A stretch of 64,000 nucleotides of DNA from Streptomyces albidoflavus (lineage in GTDB: Bacteria; Actinomycetota; Actinomycetes; Streptomycetales; Streptomycetaceae), in assembly GCF_000719955.1 (NCBI RefSeq), contig NZ_JOII01000006.1, positions 248,001 through 312,000 of the forward strand. Direction: 5' to 3'. The notes under the pieces are model-generated. The model saw only the letters and a program-made list of their open reading frames with translations, was not told the origin of the DNA and did not search any database. The position numbers and the translations under genes were made by a program. This document shows positions 41,719-49,860 of the stretch, one piece after another. How positions within the stretch are numbered: position 1 is the stretch's first letter; every line of letters starts with the position of its first letter.

Positions 41719-42879
41719 GTGCCGTCCGACGCCGAGAGGGACGGGCTGCGGCCCGGCCCCCTGGAGCCTTCCGCCCCGCTGAGCCCGGCACCGCGCCTCG
41801 ATCTTCCCTCGGCCGCCGCCGGCCGGGAGGCCCCCGCGGACCGGTCCCGGCGCCGGGGCAGGCAGGCCGCGCCTCCCCAGCCCCGTACCGCTTCCGTCCG
41901 GAGGCGCGGGCTCGGGCGACGGACGCGGGCCACGGCCCAGTGGGCGGAGACGGTGAAGCGTGTGGCGGGTGCGGGCACACCGGTGCCCCGGCAGTCGTTC
42001 TGGCGGCGCTGGTGGAAGGCCGGAGTCGTCGGAGTCGTATGCGTCCTGGTCGTCGTGGTCGGCCTGTCGTTGCCCGGCGAGGAGGGGGAGACGGGGCCCC
42101 CGCCGCGCAACGCCCGGACGGTCGCGGCGGTCGACCTCGGGATGTGGGACTGCCTCGTGACCCAGGAGCTGCTGGAGCTGTCCCCGGCCGACAGCCGCAC
42201 GGTCGGGGAGGTCACCGTCGCCGACTGCGGGGGCCCGCACGGCGGGGAGGTCTTCAGCAGGGTGAGCCTCGTGGGGACCGCCGCCGAGAACGAGGACGGG
42301 ACCTTCCGTGGCGCGGCCCAGGCCGAGGACGCCGCCCGGGCCGCCTGCGCCGAGGAGTTCGCCGAGGGGATGACCGACCCCTACAGCCACGACTTCACCG
42401 TGCGGGTCATCCATCCCGCGTCCTCCGAGGAGTGGACGGTCCGGCAGTCGGCCGCCTGCTGGATGTCGGCGCGCGGGCTGCCCGAGTACTGCCTCGTCTG
42501 CGAGACGAAGCTGACCGATGACCAGGAGGCGTTCCGGCGCGCACTGGTGCCGTACACCCGGGCCTGGGCGGGGCGGCCTCCCGAGGACGCGTCCCTGGGC
42601 GCCCGACGGGCCTGGGCGTCCACCATGGGGCGGGGCATCGAGGAGGCCGCCTGGCTGCTGAGGGGCAAGCCGGAGCTGCGCCGCCTCGGTCCCGAAGCGG
42701 GCGCGGACTTGGCGGACGCGCTGACCGCCCAGATCCCGTACTGGCGGGAGGCGGCCGCCGCCAAGGACCCGGAGGCCCACGAGAAGGCGGTGACCGAGGC
42801 GGAGTTGGCGCACTCGGCGGGTGGCGAGGTCGCCCGCGCCCGCGACCTCATCGGGCTGGCGCCGGTCATCACCGAGTGA
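41719..42879 (+). CDS. Membrane-anchored protein with septum-formation-like domain
   Basis: A 386-residue protein. A long Arg/Pro/Ala-rich cytoplasmic N-terminus (about 1-95) precedes one membrane helix (AGVVGVVCVLVVVVGLSL). The extracytoplasmic part has WDCLVTQELLE, VTVADCGGPHGGEVFSRV and a later RAACAEEF and SAACWM. Cysteine pairs around a CGGPHGGEVF motif resemble the actinobacterial septum-formation (Sep-type) domain, where two short units of this kind occur. The function of that domain is poorly known. The GTG at 41719 follows AAGGGGAG. It lies downstream of glnE on the same strand with a 172-base gap, so it is probably independently transcribed. Confidence 0.75.
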   Translation: MPSDAERDGLRPGPLEPSAPLSPAPRLDLPSAAAGREAPADRSRRRGRQAAPPQPRTASVRRRGLGRRTRATAQWAETVKRVAGAGTPVPRQSFWRRWWKAGVVGVVCVLVVVVGLSLPGEEGETGPPPRNARTVAAVDLGMWDCLVTQELLELSPADSRTVGEVTVADCGGPHGGEVFSRVSLVGTAAENEDGTFRGAAQAEDAARAACAEEFAEGMTDPYSHDFTVRVIHPASSEEWTVRQSAACWMSARGLPEYCLVCETKLTDDQEAFRRALVPYTRAWAGRPPEDASLGARRAWASTMGRGIEEAAWLLRGKPELRRLGPEAGADLADALTAQIPYWREAAAAKDPEAHEKAVTEAELAHSAGGEVARARDLIGLAPVITE

Positions 42880-42903
42880 GCCCGGCGGCCGCCCGGCGCC
42901 CCC

Positions 42904-43518
42904 TCACCCCTCGTACCCCTCCAGCACCCCCCGCGCGTACCCCATGAACGCCGCCAGGGCGATCTCGAACGCCGCGTCCGCGCGGCCCTCGCCGATGGCG
43001 GCCAGGGCCTGGCTGAGGCGGGGGGTGGAGGTGGTGTCGGCCGGTTCCCACATGGTCTCGGGGGCGGCGAGGTCGAGGGCGGAGCCGAGGACGGTGTTCT
43101 CCAGGGCGGTGATCAGGGGCATCACGTCGACCGTGGCGAAGCCGGCGTCCATCAGGACGCGGACCACCCGCTCGTACTGGTCGAGCATGCCGGGGGCGCG
43201 GACCGGGTGGGTGGTCAGCAGCGGGATGACCTTGGGGTGGGCGGCGAAGGCGGCGCGGTAGGAGCGGGCCCAGTCCTGGAGGGCGGTGTCCCAGGTGGGG
43301 GCGGAGAGGGTGGAGACGTCGATGGCCTCGGTGACGCGTTCGCGGATCAGCTCGATGACACCGTCCCGGCCGTCCACGTGGTGGTAGAGCGAACCGGTCT
43401 GCACCCCGAGCCGTCTGGCGATCGCCGGGACGCTGAACTCGCCGTTGGCGTCGACGAGTTCGAGCGCGACGGTGGCGATGCGCGGGCGGTCGATCAGCGG
43501 TGTGCGTGGGCGTCCCAT
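42904..43518 (-). CDS. TetR family regulator (TetR_C type)
   Basis: A 204-residue protein. The HTH region contains IARRLGVQTGSLYHHVDGRD (about residues 32-51), the variant found in tetracycline-repressor-like TetR_C proteins, followed by a TWDTALQDWARSYRAAFAAHP helix. The ATG at 43518 follows GGAGAACC. It is divergent from the APC permease/amidohydrolase operon across 183 bases and is the likely regulator of that operon. A GGTT-N9-AACC-like inverted repeat around 43590 is a possible operator but weak. It nearly abuts the septum-formation-like gene, which is convergent. Confidence 0.9.
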   Translation of the reverse strand: MGRPRTPLIDRPRIATVALELVDANGEFSVPAIARRLGVQTGSLYHHVDGRDGVIELIRERVTEAIDVSTLSAPTWDTALQDWARSYRAAFAAHPKVIPLLTTHPVRAPGMLDQYERVVRVLMDAGFATVDVMPLITALENTVLGSALDLAAPETMWEPADTTSTPRLSQALAAIGEGRADAAFEIALAAFMGYARGVLEGYEG

Positions 43519-43701
43519 GGTTCTCCGGCTGCTCGGCGGCGGTCGGGCCCGGGGGAGGAAAGGTCTTCCCCGGAGTCTGAACCGGAGGTTACATTGCGGA
43601 AACCGAAAGCCTTTAGATTCTGCTTCCCGGCCCGCGATCCAGGCCCCCCTTCTCTTTCCTGCCGTCCTGCCGTCCTGCCGTCAGAAGGGCTCTGCCTCCG
43701 C

Positions 43702-45189
43702 ATGTCCGTACCACCGCAGCCCCCGCCGCCCCCGCACCCCGCCGCCCCCGGACTGCGTACCGGCACCCTCACCACCGCCGACATCTCCTTCTTCGTCGTT
43801 TCGGCCGCCGCCCCGCTCACCGTCATGGCCGGCGTCGCCCCCATCGCCATCATGCTCGGCGGCATCGGCGCCCCCGCCGGGTACCTCCTCGCCGGCATCA
43901 CCCTCACCGTCTTCGCCGTCGGCTTCACCACGATGAGCCGCCACGTCGGCCACGGCGGCGGCTTCTACGCGTACATCACCCGGGGCCTGGGCCGCCCCGC
44001 CGGAATGGGCGCCGCCCTGCTGGCGATGCTCGGGTACAACGGCATGGAGATCGGCGTCTACGGGCTGCTCGGCAGCGCGAGCCAGGACACCGCGCTCGCC
44101 CTGTTCGGTGTGGAGATCCCCTGGCTGCCCGTCTCGCTCGCCGGGCTCGTCCTCATCTGGTACCTCGGCTACCGCTCCATCGACTTCGGCGCCAAGGTGC
44201 TCGGCGTGCTCCTCGTCGCCGAGACCGGCATCCTGCTGCTGCTCGCCGGGGGCGTCCTCCTCGACGGCGGCGCGAGCGGCCTCACCCTCGACTCCTTCGC
44301 CCCGGCCAACGTCGCCGTCCCCGGCATGGCCGCCGTCCTCGCCTGCGCCTTCGCCGCCTTCACCGGCTTCGAGTCCACCGCCATCTACCGCCGCGAGGCC
44401 CGCGACCCCCGCCGCACCATCCCGCGCGCCACCTTCATCGCCGTCGCCTTCCTCGGCCTCTTCTACGCCTTCATCGTCTGGACCGTCATCCAGGCGTACG
44501 GCTCCGACAAGGTCGTCCAGGCCGCCACCGACGACGCGGGCGGACTCTTCTTCGCCGCCATCACGACGTACGTCGGTGGCTGGGCGGCCGACCTGATGCA
44601 CGTCCTCATCGTCAGCAGCGTCATCGCCTCGCTGCTCGCCTTCCACAACGCCATCAACCGCTACACCCTCTCGCTCACCGAGGAAGGGCTGCTGCCGCCG
44701 GTGCTCGGGCGCATCCACCCGCGCCACCGCTCGCCGTACCTCGCGGGCGCCGCGCAGACCGCCGTGGGCGCCGTCGTGGTCGCCGGGTTCGCGCTGGCCG
44801 GCGCCGACCCGTACACGCAACTGCTGCTCTGGGTGAACACGCCCGGCATGATCGGGCTCATGGCGCTCCAACTGCTCGCCGCCGCGGCCGTCCTCGGTTA
44901 CTTCCGGCGCGCCCGGCACCAGGAAGGGGTCTGGCGGACGGTGGTCGCGCCGGTCGCCGCCATCGCCCTGCTCGGCGCCGCCCTCGCCCTGGTCACCGCC
45001 AACGTCGAGCTGTTCTCCGGCGCCGGGACCGGCACCAACATCGTCCTCGTCTCCCTCGTCCCGGCCGTCTTCACCCTCGGCGTCGCCCTCGCCCTGCGCC
45101 TGCGCCGCACCCGGCCCGAGGTCTACGCACGGTTCGCCGCCGAACCGGAAGGGGAGACCCCGGCCGCACGTGAACCCGCCACCCGCTGA
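43702..45189 (+). CDS. APC family amino acid/amine permease
   Basis: A 495-residue transporter with about 12 membrane helices. Motifs are ISFFVVSAAAPLTVMAGVAP and GGIGAPAGYLLAG in TM1-TM2, GHGGGFYAYITRGLGRPAG in the TM2-TM3 region, AAFTGFESTAIYRREARDPRRTIPRA in TM6 and the loop after it, and FHNAINRYTLSLTEEGLLP in the TM8 region. These are typical of amino acid/polyamine/organocation importers in actinobacteria. The ATG at 43702 has a weak ribosome site. The amidohydrolase start lies 34 bases beyond the stop, so the two form an operon; the permease may import the amidohydrolase substrate. Confidence 0.9.
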   Translation: MSVPPQPPPPPHPAAPGLRTGTLTTADISFFVVSAAAPLTVMAGVAPIAIMLGGIGAPAGYLLAGITLTVFAVGFTTMSRHVGHGGGFYAYITRGLGRPAGMGAALLAMLGYNGMEIGVYGLLGSASQDTALALFGVEIPWLPVSLAGLVLIWYLGYRSIDFGAKVLGVLLVAETGILLLLAGGVLLDGGASGLTLDSFAPANVAVPGMAAVLACAFAAFTGFESTAIYRREARDPRRTIPRATFIAVAFLGLFYAFIVWTVIQAYGSDKVVQAATDDAGGLFFAAITTYVGGWAADLMHVLIVSSVIASLLAFHNAINRYTLSLTEEGLLPPVLGRIHPRHRSPYLAGAAQTAVGAVVVAGFALAGADPYTQLLLWVNTPGMIGLMALQLLAAAAVLGYFRRARHQEGVWRTVVAPVAAIALLGAALALVTANVELFSGAGTGTNIVLVSLVPAVFTLGVALALRLRRTRPEVYARFAAEPEGETPAAREPATR

Positions 45190-45223
45190 CCGCCGCCCCC
45201 CCCCCCCGCAAGGAGCCGCACCC

Positions 45224-46804
45224 GTGCCCGCAGCCGACCTCGTCCTCACCGCCGCCCGCGTCCACACCCTCGACCCGGCCAGGCCCCGCGCCGAAGCCGT
45301 CGCGGTCAAGGACGGCACGATCGTGGCCGTCGGCGACCGCACCGACACCGCCGACTGGACCGGGCCCGGCACCGACACCGTCGACCTCGGCGCAGCCACC
45401 CTCACCCCCGGCCTCGTCGACGCCCACAGCCACCCCGTGTGGGGCCTGGAGATGGCGGCCGGCACCGACCTCTCCGCCGTCACCGGCCTCGACGGACTCC
45501 GCGCCGCCCTGCACGCCGCCACCCCCACCGACGGCTGGCTCCTCGGCTGGGGCCTGGACCACAACGCCTTCGGCGACCAGCCCCTGGACCGCCGCCTGAT
45601 CGAGGACATCCACCCCGGCGTCCCCGTCTTCCTCCGCCTCTACGACGGCCACTCCGCCCTGGTCAACGGCGCCGCCCTCGACCGCGCCGGGATCACCGGC
45701 CCGCGCACCTTCGGCCAGCGCGCCAGCGTGGTCTGCGACGCCGGCGGGCGCCCCACCGGCCACCTGATCGAGCACGCCGCCATGGACCTCGTCCAGCCCC
45801 ACCTGCCCACCCCCTCCGACGCCGAGCGGATCGCCCGGCTGCGCACCCTGCTCGGCGAGATGGCCGCCACCGGACTGACCGGCGCCCACGTCATGGACCT
45901 CGGCGACGGCACCGTGCCCGAGCTGCTCACCGCCTTCGAGGCCGAGGGGGAGCTGCCGTTGCGGCTGCGGCTCGCCCCCTGGTGCATGCCCGGCTCCACC
46001 CCGGCCGACCTCGCCGAGCTGATCGCCCTCCAGTCGCACGCCGGGCGGCTGTGGCGGGTCGGCGGGGTCAAGTTCTTCATGGACGGCACCGTGGAGGGCG
46101 GCACCGCCTGGCTCGAACACGCCGACTGCCACGGCCAGGGCACCGACGCCTTCTGGCCGGACCCCGAGGCGTACAGCGCGGCCGTCCGCACCCTGGACGC
46201 GGCCGGGGTCGGCACCGCCACCCACGCCATCGGCGACGCCGCCGTGCGGCATGTTCTCGACACCGTCGCCACGCTCGGCCCCGGCGCCCGGGGACGGCAC
46301 CGGATCGAGCACATCGAGACGGTCCCCGACGACCAGCTGCCGCGCTTCGCCGAGCTGGGCGTCGCCGCCTCCATGCAGCCGCCGCACACCGCCTACACCC
46401 GCGCCGACCACAGCGACGCCTGGTCCCGCAGGCTCGGCCCCGAGCGGGCCGGACGCGCCTGGCGCATCCGGGAGCTGCGCGAGGCCGGGGCGTACGTGGC
46501 GCTCGGCTCGGACTGGCCCATCGCCCACCACGACGCCCGCCAGGTGCTGGCCCTCGCCCAGGAGCCGCGCGGCGCCGCGCGTCGGGGCGGCGGGCTCAGC
46601 GCCCTGATGGCGCTGGAGGGCGTCACCAGCCACGCGGCCGCCGCGGCGGGCGAGGCTGACGTGGCCGGGCGGATCGCCCCCGGCCACCGCGCCGACCTGA
46701 CCGCCTTCGCCGCCGACCCGCTCACCACCCCCGCGGGCGAACTGCCCGGGACGCCGATCGCCCTCACCGTGGTGGGCGGCTCCGTCCGCCACCGCGCCGT
46801 CTGA
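45224..46804 (+). CDS. Amidohydrolase family metal-dependent hydrolase (YtcJ-like)
   Basis: A 526-residue TIM-barrel amidohydrolase. Metal ligands and landmarks are VDAHSHPVWG (HxH, about residue 69), GWGLDHNAFG, VGGVKFFMDGTVEGGTAW with the carboxylated-Lys position, TATHAIGDAAV, HRIEHIETVPDDQL, and GSDWPIAHHDARQVL with the final Asp. Length and VKFFMDG place it in the YtcJ-like long amidohydrolase group, whose substrates (formamides, N-acyl compounds) are mostly unknown. The GTG at 45224 follows AAGGAG; a GTG at 45170 would overlap the permease and adds only Pro/Arg. It forms a cassette with the permease under the divergent TetR. Confidence 0.9.
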   Translation: MPAADLVLTAARVHTLDPARPRAEAVAVKDGTIVAVGDRTDTADWTGPGTDTVDLGAATLTPGLVDAHSHPVWGLEMAAGTDLSAVTGLDGLRAALHAATPTDGWLLGWGLDHNAFGDQPLDRRLIEDIHPGVPVFLRLYDGHSALVNGAALDRAGITGPRTFGQRASVVCDAGGRPTGHLIEHAAMDLVQPHLPTPSDAERIARLRTLLGEMAATGLTGAHVMDLGDGTVPELLTAFEAEGELPLRLRLAPWCMPGSTPADLAELIALQSHAGRLWRVGGVKFFMDGTVEGGTAWLEHADCHGQGTDAFWPDPEAYSAAVRTLDAAGVGTATHAIGDAAVRHVLDTVATLGPGARGRHRIEHIETVPDDQLPRFAELGVAASMQPPHTAYTRADHSDAWSRRLGPERAGRAWRIRELREAGAYVALGSDWPIAHHDARQVLALAQEPRGAARRGGGLSALMALEGVTSHAAAAAGEADVAGRIAPGHRADLTAFAADPLTTPAGELPGTPIALTVVGGSVRHRAV

Positions 46805-46822
46805 GGCGCGCCGGGAGCCCGG

Positions 46823-47236
46823 TCAGGAGCGCCGCCGCCGCTTCAGCTCCGCCTCGTGGAGGTGGCGGCGGCCTCCGGCGAGCCGGTCGGTCAGCTCGGC
46901 CTCCAGGGCGGCGAAGGGGCGGTAGTAGCCGTCGTCGTACTCCTCGACCAGCTGGAACGTCCAGTGACCCGGGGTGACGTTGCGGCCCACCAGTTCGGTG
47001 CGGACCCGCTCCGCCTCCTCGGCGTGGCCGGCCTCCCGCAGCAGGCGGACCGCCTCGTCGAGCTGGAAGTCGGCGGTGCCGGTCAGCTGGTGGAAGGAGT
47101 AGAGGTGGCCGCGGGCCCGCTCGGTGGTCTCCCGGGCCTTGGAGAGCGCCCCCAGCGCCTCGACGGCCGTGTCGCTCATCTCCCCGGGGCGCCGGTGCGC
47201 GGGGTCCGGCCGCCCGTCGTCGTGGTCCTTGGTCAT
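46823..47236 (-). CDS. Conserved hypothetical helical protein (137 aa)
   Basis: I do not recognise a functional family. The sequence has a charged leader (MTKDHDDGRPDPAHRRPGE) followed by long amphipathic helices (ALGALSKARETTERARGHLY, LDEAVRLLREAGHAEEAERV) and a conserved-looking aromatic segment TPGHWTFQLVEEYDDGYY. The end is Arg/Lys-rich (ELKRRRRS). No signal peptide or membrane helix is present, so it is cytoplasmic. The ATG at 47236 has little ribosome site. It is downstream of the PAP2 phosphatase gene on the same strand, separated by 125 bases that hold a dispersed repeat. Confidence 0.75.
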   Translation of the reverse strand: MTKDHDDGRPDPAHRRPGEMSDTAVEALGALSKARETTERARGHLYSFHQLTGTADFQLDEAVRLLREAGHAEEAERVRTELVGRNVTPGHWTFQLVEEYDDGYYRPFAALEAELTDRLAGGRRHLHEAELKRRRRS

Positions 47237-47324
47237 GTCTGGCCTGTGCCCGGCGGGGTCCGGTGCGTATCGCCCGGGCGGCGCGCTTTCGGCGAGCCTC
47301 GCCCGACTGGCCGGGCGTCCGGGT

Positions 47325-47347
47325 GGCCTCAGACGCCGGCCGGGCTG
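47325..47347. repeat. Dispersed GGCCTCAGACGCCGGCCGGGCT repeat, copy 4
   Basis: Same word as at 37471 and 37545, with AGA in place of AAG, in the gap after the PAP2 gene. Confidence 0.65.
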
Positions 47348-47361
47348 TTCGGGGCCGGGCG

Positions 47362-48390
47362 TCAGGACTCGGGGGCGGGGGCGGGGGACGGTTCCGGGGA
47401 GGCGCGGGTCAGGGCGGTGGCGCCTCTCGGGCCGGGGCCCGTGGGGGAGGGCACGGGGTGCTCCTCGGCCGGGGGCGGCTCGGTGGAGCGGGCCGGTTCG
47501 GGGGCCGGGGGTGTGGGGGCCGCCGCCGGGGGAGCCGTGGCTTCCCGCCGGTCGTCCGGGACCTGCTGGGGCAGGCCCTTCGGGAGTGCCCCGTAGCAGA
47601 GGCGGGCGACCAGGTAGCCGAAGAGGAGGCAGGCGAGGCCGCCGACCGCGTCGAGCCAGAAGTGGTTGGCGGTGGCCACGATGACGACCAGGGTGAGCGC
47701 CGGGTAGAGCAGGCCGAGCACCTTGGCCCAGGGCACGGAGGCGAGGGCGAAGATGGTCAGGCCGCACCAGAGCGACCAGCCGATGTGCATCGAGGGCATC
47801 GCCGCGTACTGGTTCGACATGTGCTTCAGGTCGCCGGAGGCCATCGAACCCCAGGTCTGGTGGACCAGGACGGTGTCGATGAAGTGCTGCCCGTTCATCA
47901 GGCGGGGTGGCGCCAGCGGGTAGAGGTAGTAGCCGACCAGGGCGACGGCGGTGGTGGCGAACAGGACGGTGCGGGCCGCCGCGTACCGCCCTGGATGGCG
48001 GCGGTAGAGCCAGACCAGCACGCCGAGGGTGACGACGAAGTGCAGGGTGGCGTAGTAGTAGTTCATCCCCACGATCAGCCAGGTCACCGAGTTGACCGCG
48101 TGGTTGACGCCGTGCTCCACCGCGATGCCGAGCCGCTGCTCGGCCTCCCAGATCCAGTCGGCGTTGGCCATCGCCTGCGCCTTCTGCTCCGGTACCGCGT
48201 TGCGGATGAGGGAGTACACCCAGTAACTGACGGCGATGAGCAGGATCTCGAACCAGATCCGGGGCCGCCGTGGAGTGCGCAGGCGGCGTAGGGGGCCCGT
48301 GGGCGGCGTGGAGCGCCCTGCCGGGCCCATGGGCGAGGAGTTTTCGGCCGGTCCGCGGCCTTCAGAAGTCGTCACAGTCGTCTCACCCAT
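47362..48390 (-). CDS. PAP2-family membrane phosphatase (inositolphosphotransferase-like)
   Basis: A 342-residue polytopic protein. It has a 40-residue Pro/Arg leader, about six membrane helices, and a 75-residue Pro/Ala/Glu-rich C-terminal tail. The PAP2 active site is visible as YPLAPPRL, MPSMHIGWSLW (catalytic His) and ANHFWLDAVGG (second His and Asp), which is the spacing of the AUR1/PAP2_3-like branch. Family members dephosphorylate lipid phosphates or transfer phosphoinositol. The ATG at 48390 lacks a clear ribosome site; a GTG at 48375 behind GGGTGAG is an alternative. A perfect short palindrome lies just upstream. malR is upstream on the same strand. Confidence 0.88.
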   Translation of the reverse strand: MGETTVTTSEGRGPAENSSPMGPAGRSTPPTGPLRRLRTPRRPRIWFEILLIAVSYWVYSLIRNAVPEQKAQAMANADWIWEAEQRLGIAVEHGVNHAVNSVTWLIVGMNYYYATLHFVVTLGVLVWLYRRHPGRYAAARTVLFATTAVALVGYYLYPLAPPRLMNGQHFIDTVLVHQTWGSMASGDLKHMSNQYAAMPSMHIGWSLWCGLTIFALASVPWAKVLGLLYPALTLVVIVATANHFWLDAVGGLACLLFGYLVARLCYGALPKGLPQQVPDDRREATAPPAAAPTPPAPEPARSTEPPPAEEHPVPSPTGPGPRGATALTRASPEPSPAPAPES

Positions 48391-48397
48391 AGGGAGG

Positions 48398-48412
48398 GAT
48401 TCTGTCAGAATC
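48398..48412. promoter_or_regulatory. Perfect palindrome upstream of the PAP2 gene
   Basis: GATTCTGTCAGAATC is a perfect 7-bp inverted repeat with one central base, 7 bases before the PAP2 start and inside the 68-base malR-PAP2 gap. Confidence 0.5.
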
Positions 48413-48458
48413 GCGCCTACCGACCGATCATCCCTCGGACGGGTCAGGCCCGCATTCT

Positions 48459-49532
48459 CTACGCCTTACGGACGATCTCCCTCTGGGGGACCTCACCCAC
48501 GCCGGGGGCGTCGGGAGGGGGTGCCGAGGCGGTCGAACCGCGTACCACCAGCTCCGGCATGAAGACGAACTCGCTGGGCGGCGCGGGGGTCCCGCCGATC
48601 TCCTCCAGCAGGGCGCGGACCGCCGCCTGCCCCATCGCCGTGACCGGCTTGCGGACCGTGGTGAGCGGTGGATCGGTGAAGGCGATCAGCGGGGAGTCGT
48701 CGAAGCCGACGACGGAGACGTCGGCGGGGACGTCCAGGCCCCGGCGGCGTACCGCGCGGATGGCGCCGAGCGCCATCATGTCGCTGGCGCACACCACCGC
48801 CGTGCACCCGCCGTCCAGCAGGGAGTCGGCGGCGGCCTGGCCGCCCTCCAGCGTGTACAGGGAGTGCCGGACGAACTCCCGCCCGGCCTCGGCCGCGTCG
48901 ATCCCGAAGGTGTCGTGCAGGGCCCGGGTGAACCCCTCCGTCTTGCGGACCACCGGGACGAAGCGCTTGGGGCCGAGGGCCAGCCCGATCCGGGTGTGGC
49001 CCAGTGAGGCGAGGTGGGTGACGGCCAGCCGCATCGCCGCCCGGTCGTCGGGGGAGATGAACGGGGCCCGTACCTGGTCGGTGAAGCCGTCGATGAGGAC
49101 GAACGGGACGCCCTGGCCGCGCAGCCGGTCGTACCGGGTCATGTCGGCGGTGGTGTCGGCGTGCAGCCCGGAGACGAAGATGATGCCGGAGACGCCCCGG
49201 TCGACCAGCATCTCGGTCAGCTCGTCCTCGGTGGAGCCGCCGGGGGTCTGGGTGGCCAGCACCGGCGTGTACCCCTGCCGGGTCAGGGCCTGCCCGATGA
49301 CCTGGGCCAGCGCCGGGAAGATCGGGTTCTCCAGCTCCGGGGTGATCAGGCCGACCAGTCCGGCGCTGCGGCGGCGCAGCCGCACCGGACGTTCGTAGCC
49401 GAGGACGTCGAGCGCGGCGAGGACGGATTCGCGGGTGGCCGCGGCGACGCCCTGTTTGCCGTTGAGGACCCGGCTCACGGTCGCTTCGCTGACCCCCGCC
49501 TGGGCTGCGATGTCAGCGAGTCGCGCGGTCAT
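48459..49532 (-). CDS. malR: LacI-family maltose operon repressor
   Basis: A 357-residue repressor. The HTH at the N-terminus is LADIAAQAGVSEATVSRVLNG (residues 5-25) with the hinge RLRRRSAGLVGLI. The periplasmic-binding-type core contains ENPIFPALAQVIGQAL, VPFVLIDG, ISPDDRAAMRLAVTHLASLGH and VVGFDDSPLIAFTDPPLTTV. It is divergent from malEFG, as in S. coelicolor and S. lividans, where MalR represses the operon until maltodextrins appear. The ATG at 49532 lies eight bases after TACAGT with no ribosome site, so it is probably leaderless. A CTTGCAAG palindrome lies about 100 bases upstream and may allow autoregulation. Confidence 0.93.
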   Translation of the reverse strand: MTARLADIAAQAGVSEATVSRVLNGKQGVAAATRESVLAALDVLGYERPVRLRRRSAGLVGLITPELENPIFPALAQVIGQALTRQGYTPVLATQTPGGSTEDELTEMLVDRGVSGIIFVSGLHADTTADMTRYDRLRGQGVPFVLIDGFTDQVRAPFISPDDRAAMRLAVTHLASLGHTRIGLALGPKRFVPVVRKTEGFTRALHDTFGIDAAEAGREFVRHSLYTLEGGQAAADSLLDGGCTAVVCASDMMALGAIRAVRRRGLDVPADVSVVGFDDSPLIAFTDPPLTTVRKPVTAMGQAAVRALLEEIGGTPAPPSEFVFMPELVVRGSTASAPPPDAPGVGEVPQREIVRKA

Positions 49533-49540
49533 GACACGGG

Positions 49541-49546
49541 ACTGTA
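49541..49546 (-). promoter_or_regulatory. -10 box of a probable leaderless promoter (malR)
   Basis: TACAGT (minus strand) lies eight bases before the malR ATG. Confidence 0.4.
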
Positions 49547-49634
49547 CCGGCCGGGTCCGCGCTTGCCCATCGGCCGGGGGAAGCGGGCCGGTTTCCGGAG
49601 ATGTCAGGAGCTGGCTCCCGGCCACGGCGGCAAC

Positions 49635-49646
49635 GGCTTGCAAGCC
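49635..49646. promoter_or_regulatory. MalR operator candidate, malR-proximal
   Basis: GGCTTGCAAGCC is a perfect 12-bp palindrome holding the CTTGCA word of MalR-type sites. The malR-malE gap 49533-49860 (328 bases) contains no gene. Confidence 0.6.
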
Positions 49647-49722
49647 CTTTCATCCACGAAGATCACCGTCCTGGTCGGGAACGGTGCACCGAATGGACAC
49701 GTGGAGGTAACAATCGGCTCGC

Positions 49723-49743
49723 CTTGCAGAAATTTCTCGCAAG
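49723..49743. promoter_or_regulatory. MalR operator candidate before malE
   Basis: A near-perfect 21-bp palindrome: CTTGCAG at the left, AAATTT in the middle, and CTCGCAAG at the right. A possible promoter (TTTCGG at 49747, TACGTT at 49770, spacing 17) starts just downstream. Confidence 0.75.
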
Positions 49744-49860
49744 CTCTTTCGGACAGTTTTCAGGGCTGTTACGTTCCTGCCGACCCGAAGCCGCGAAGGA
49801 GCGGCAGGCACGGCTGCCCTCAGCCCTCGCCGGATCGGGACCGTGCTTGAAGGAGTACAC

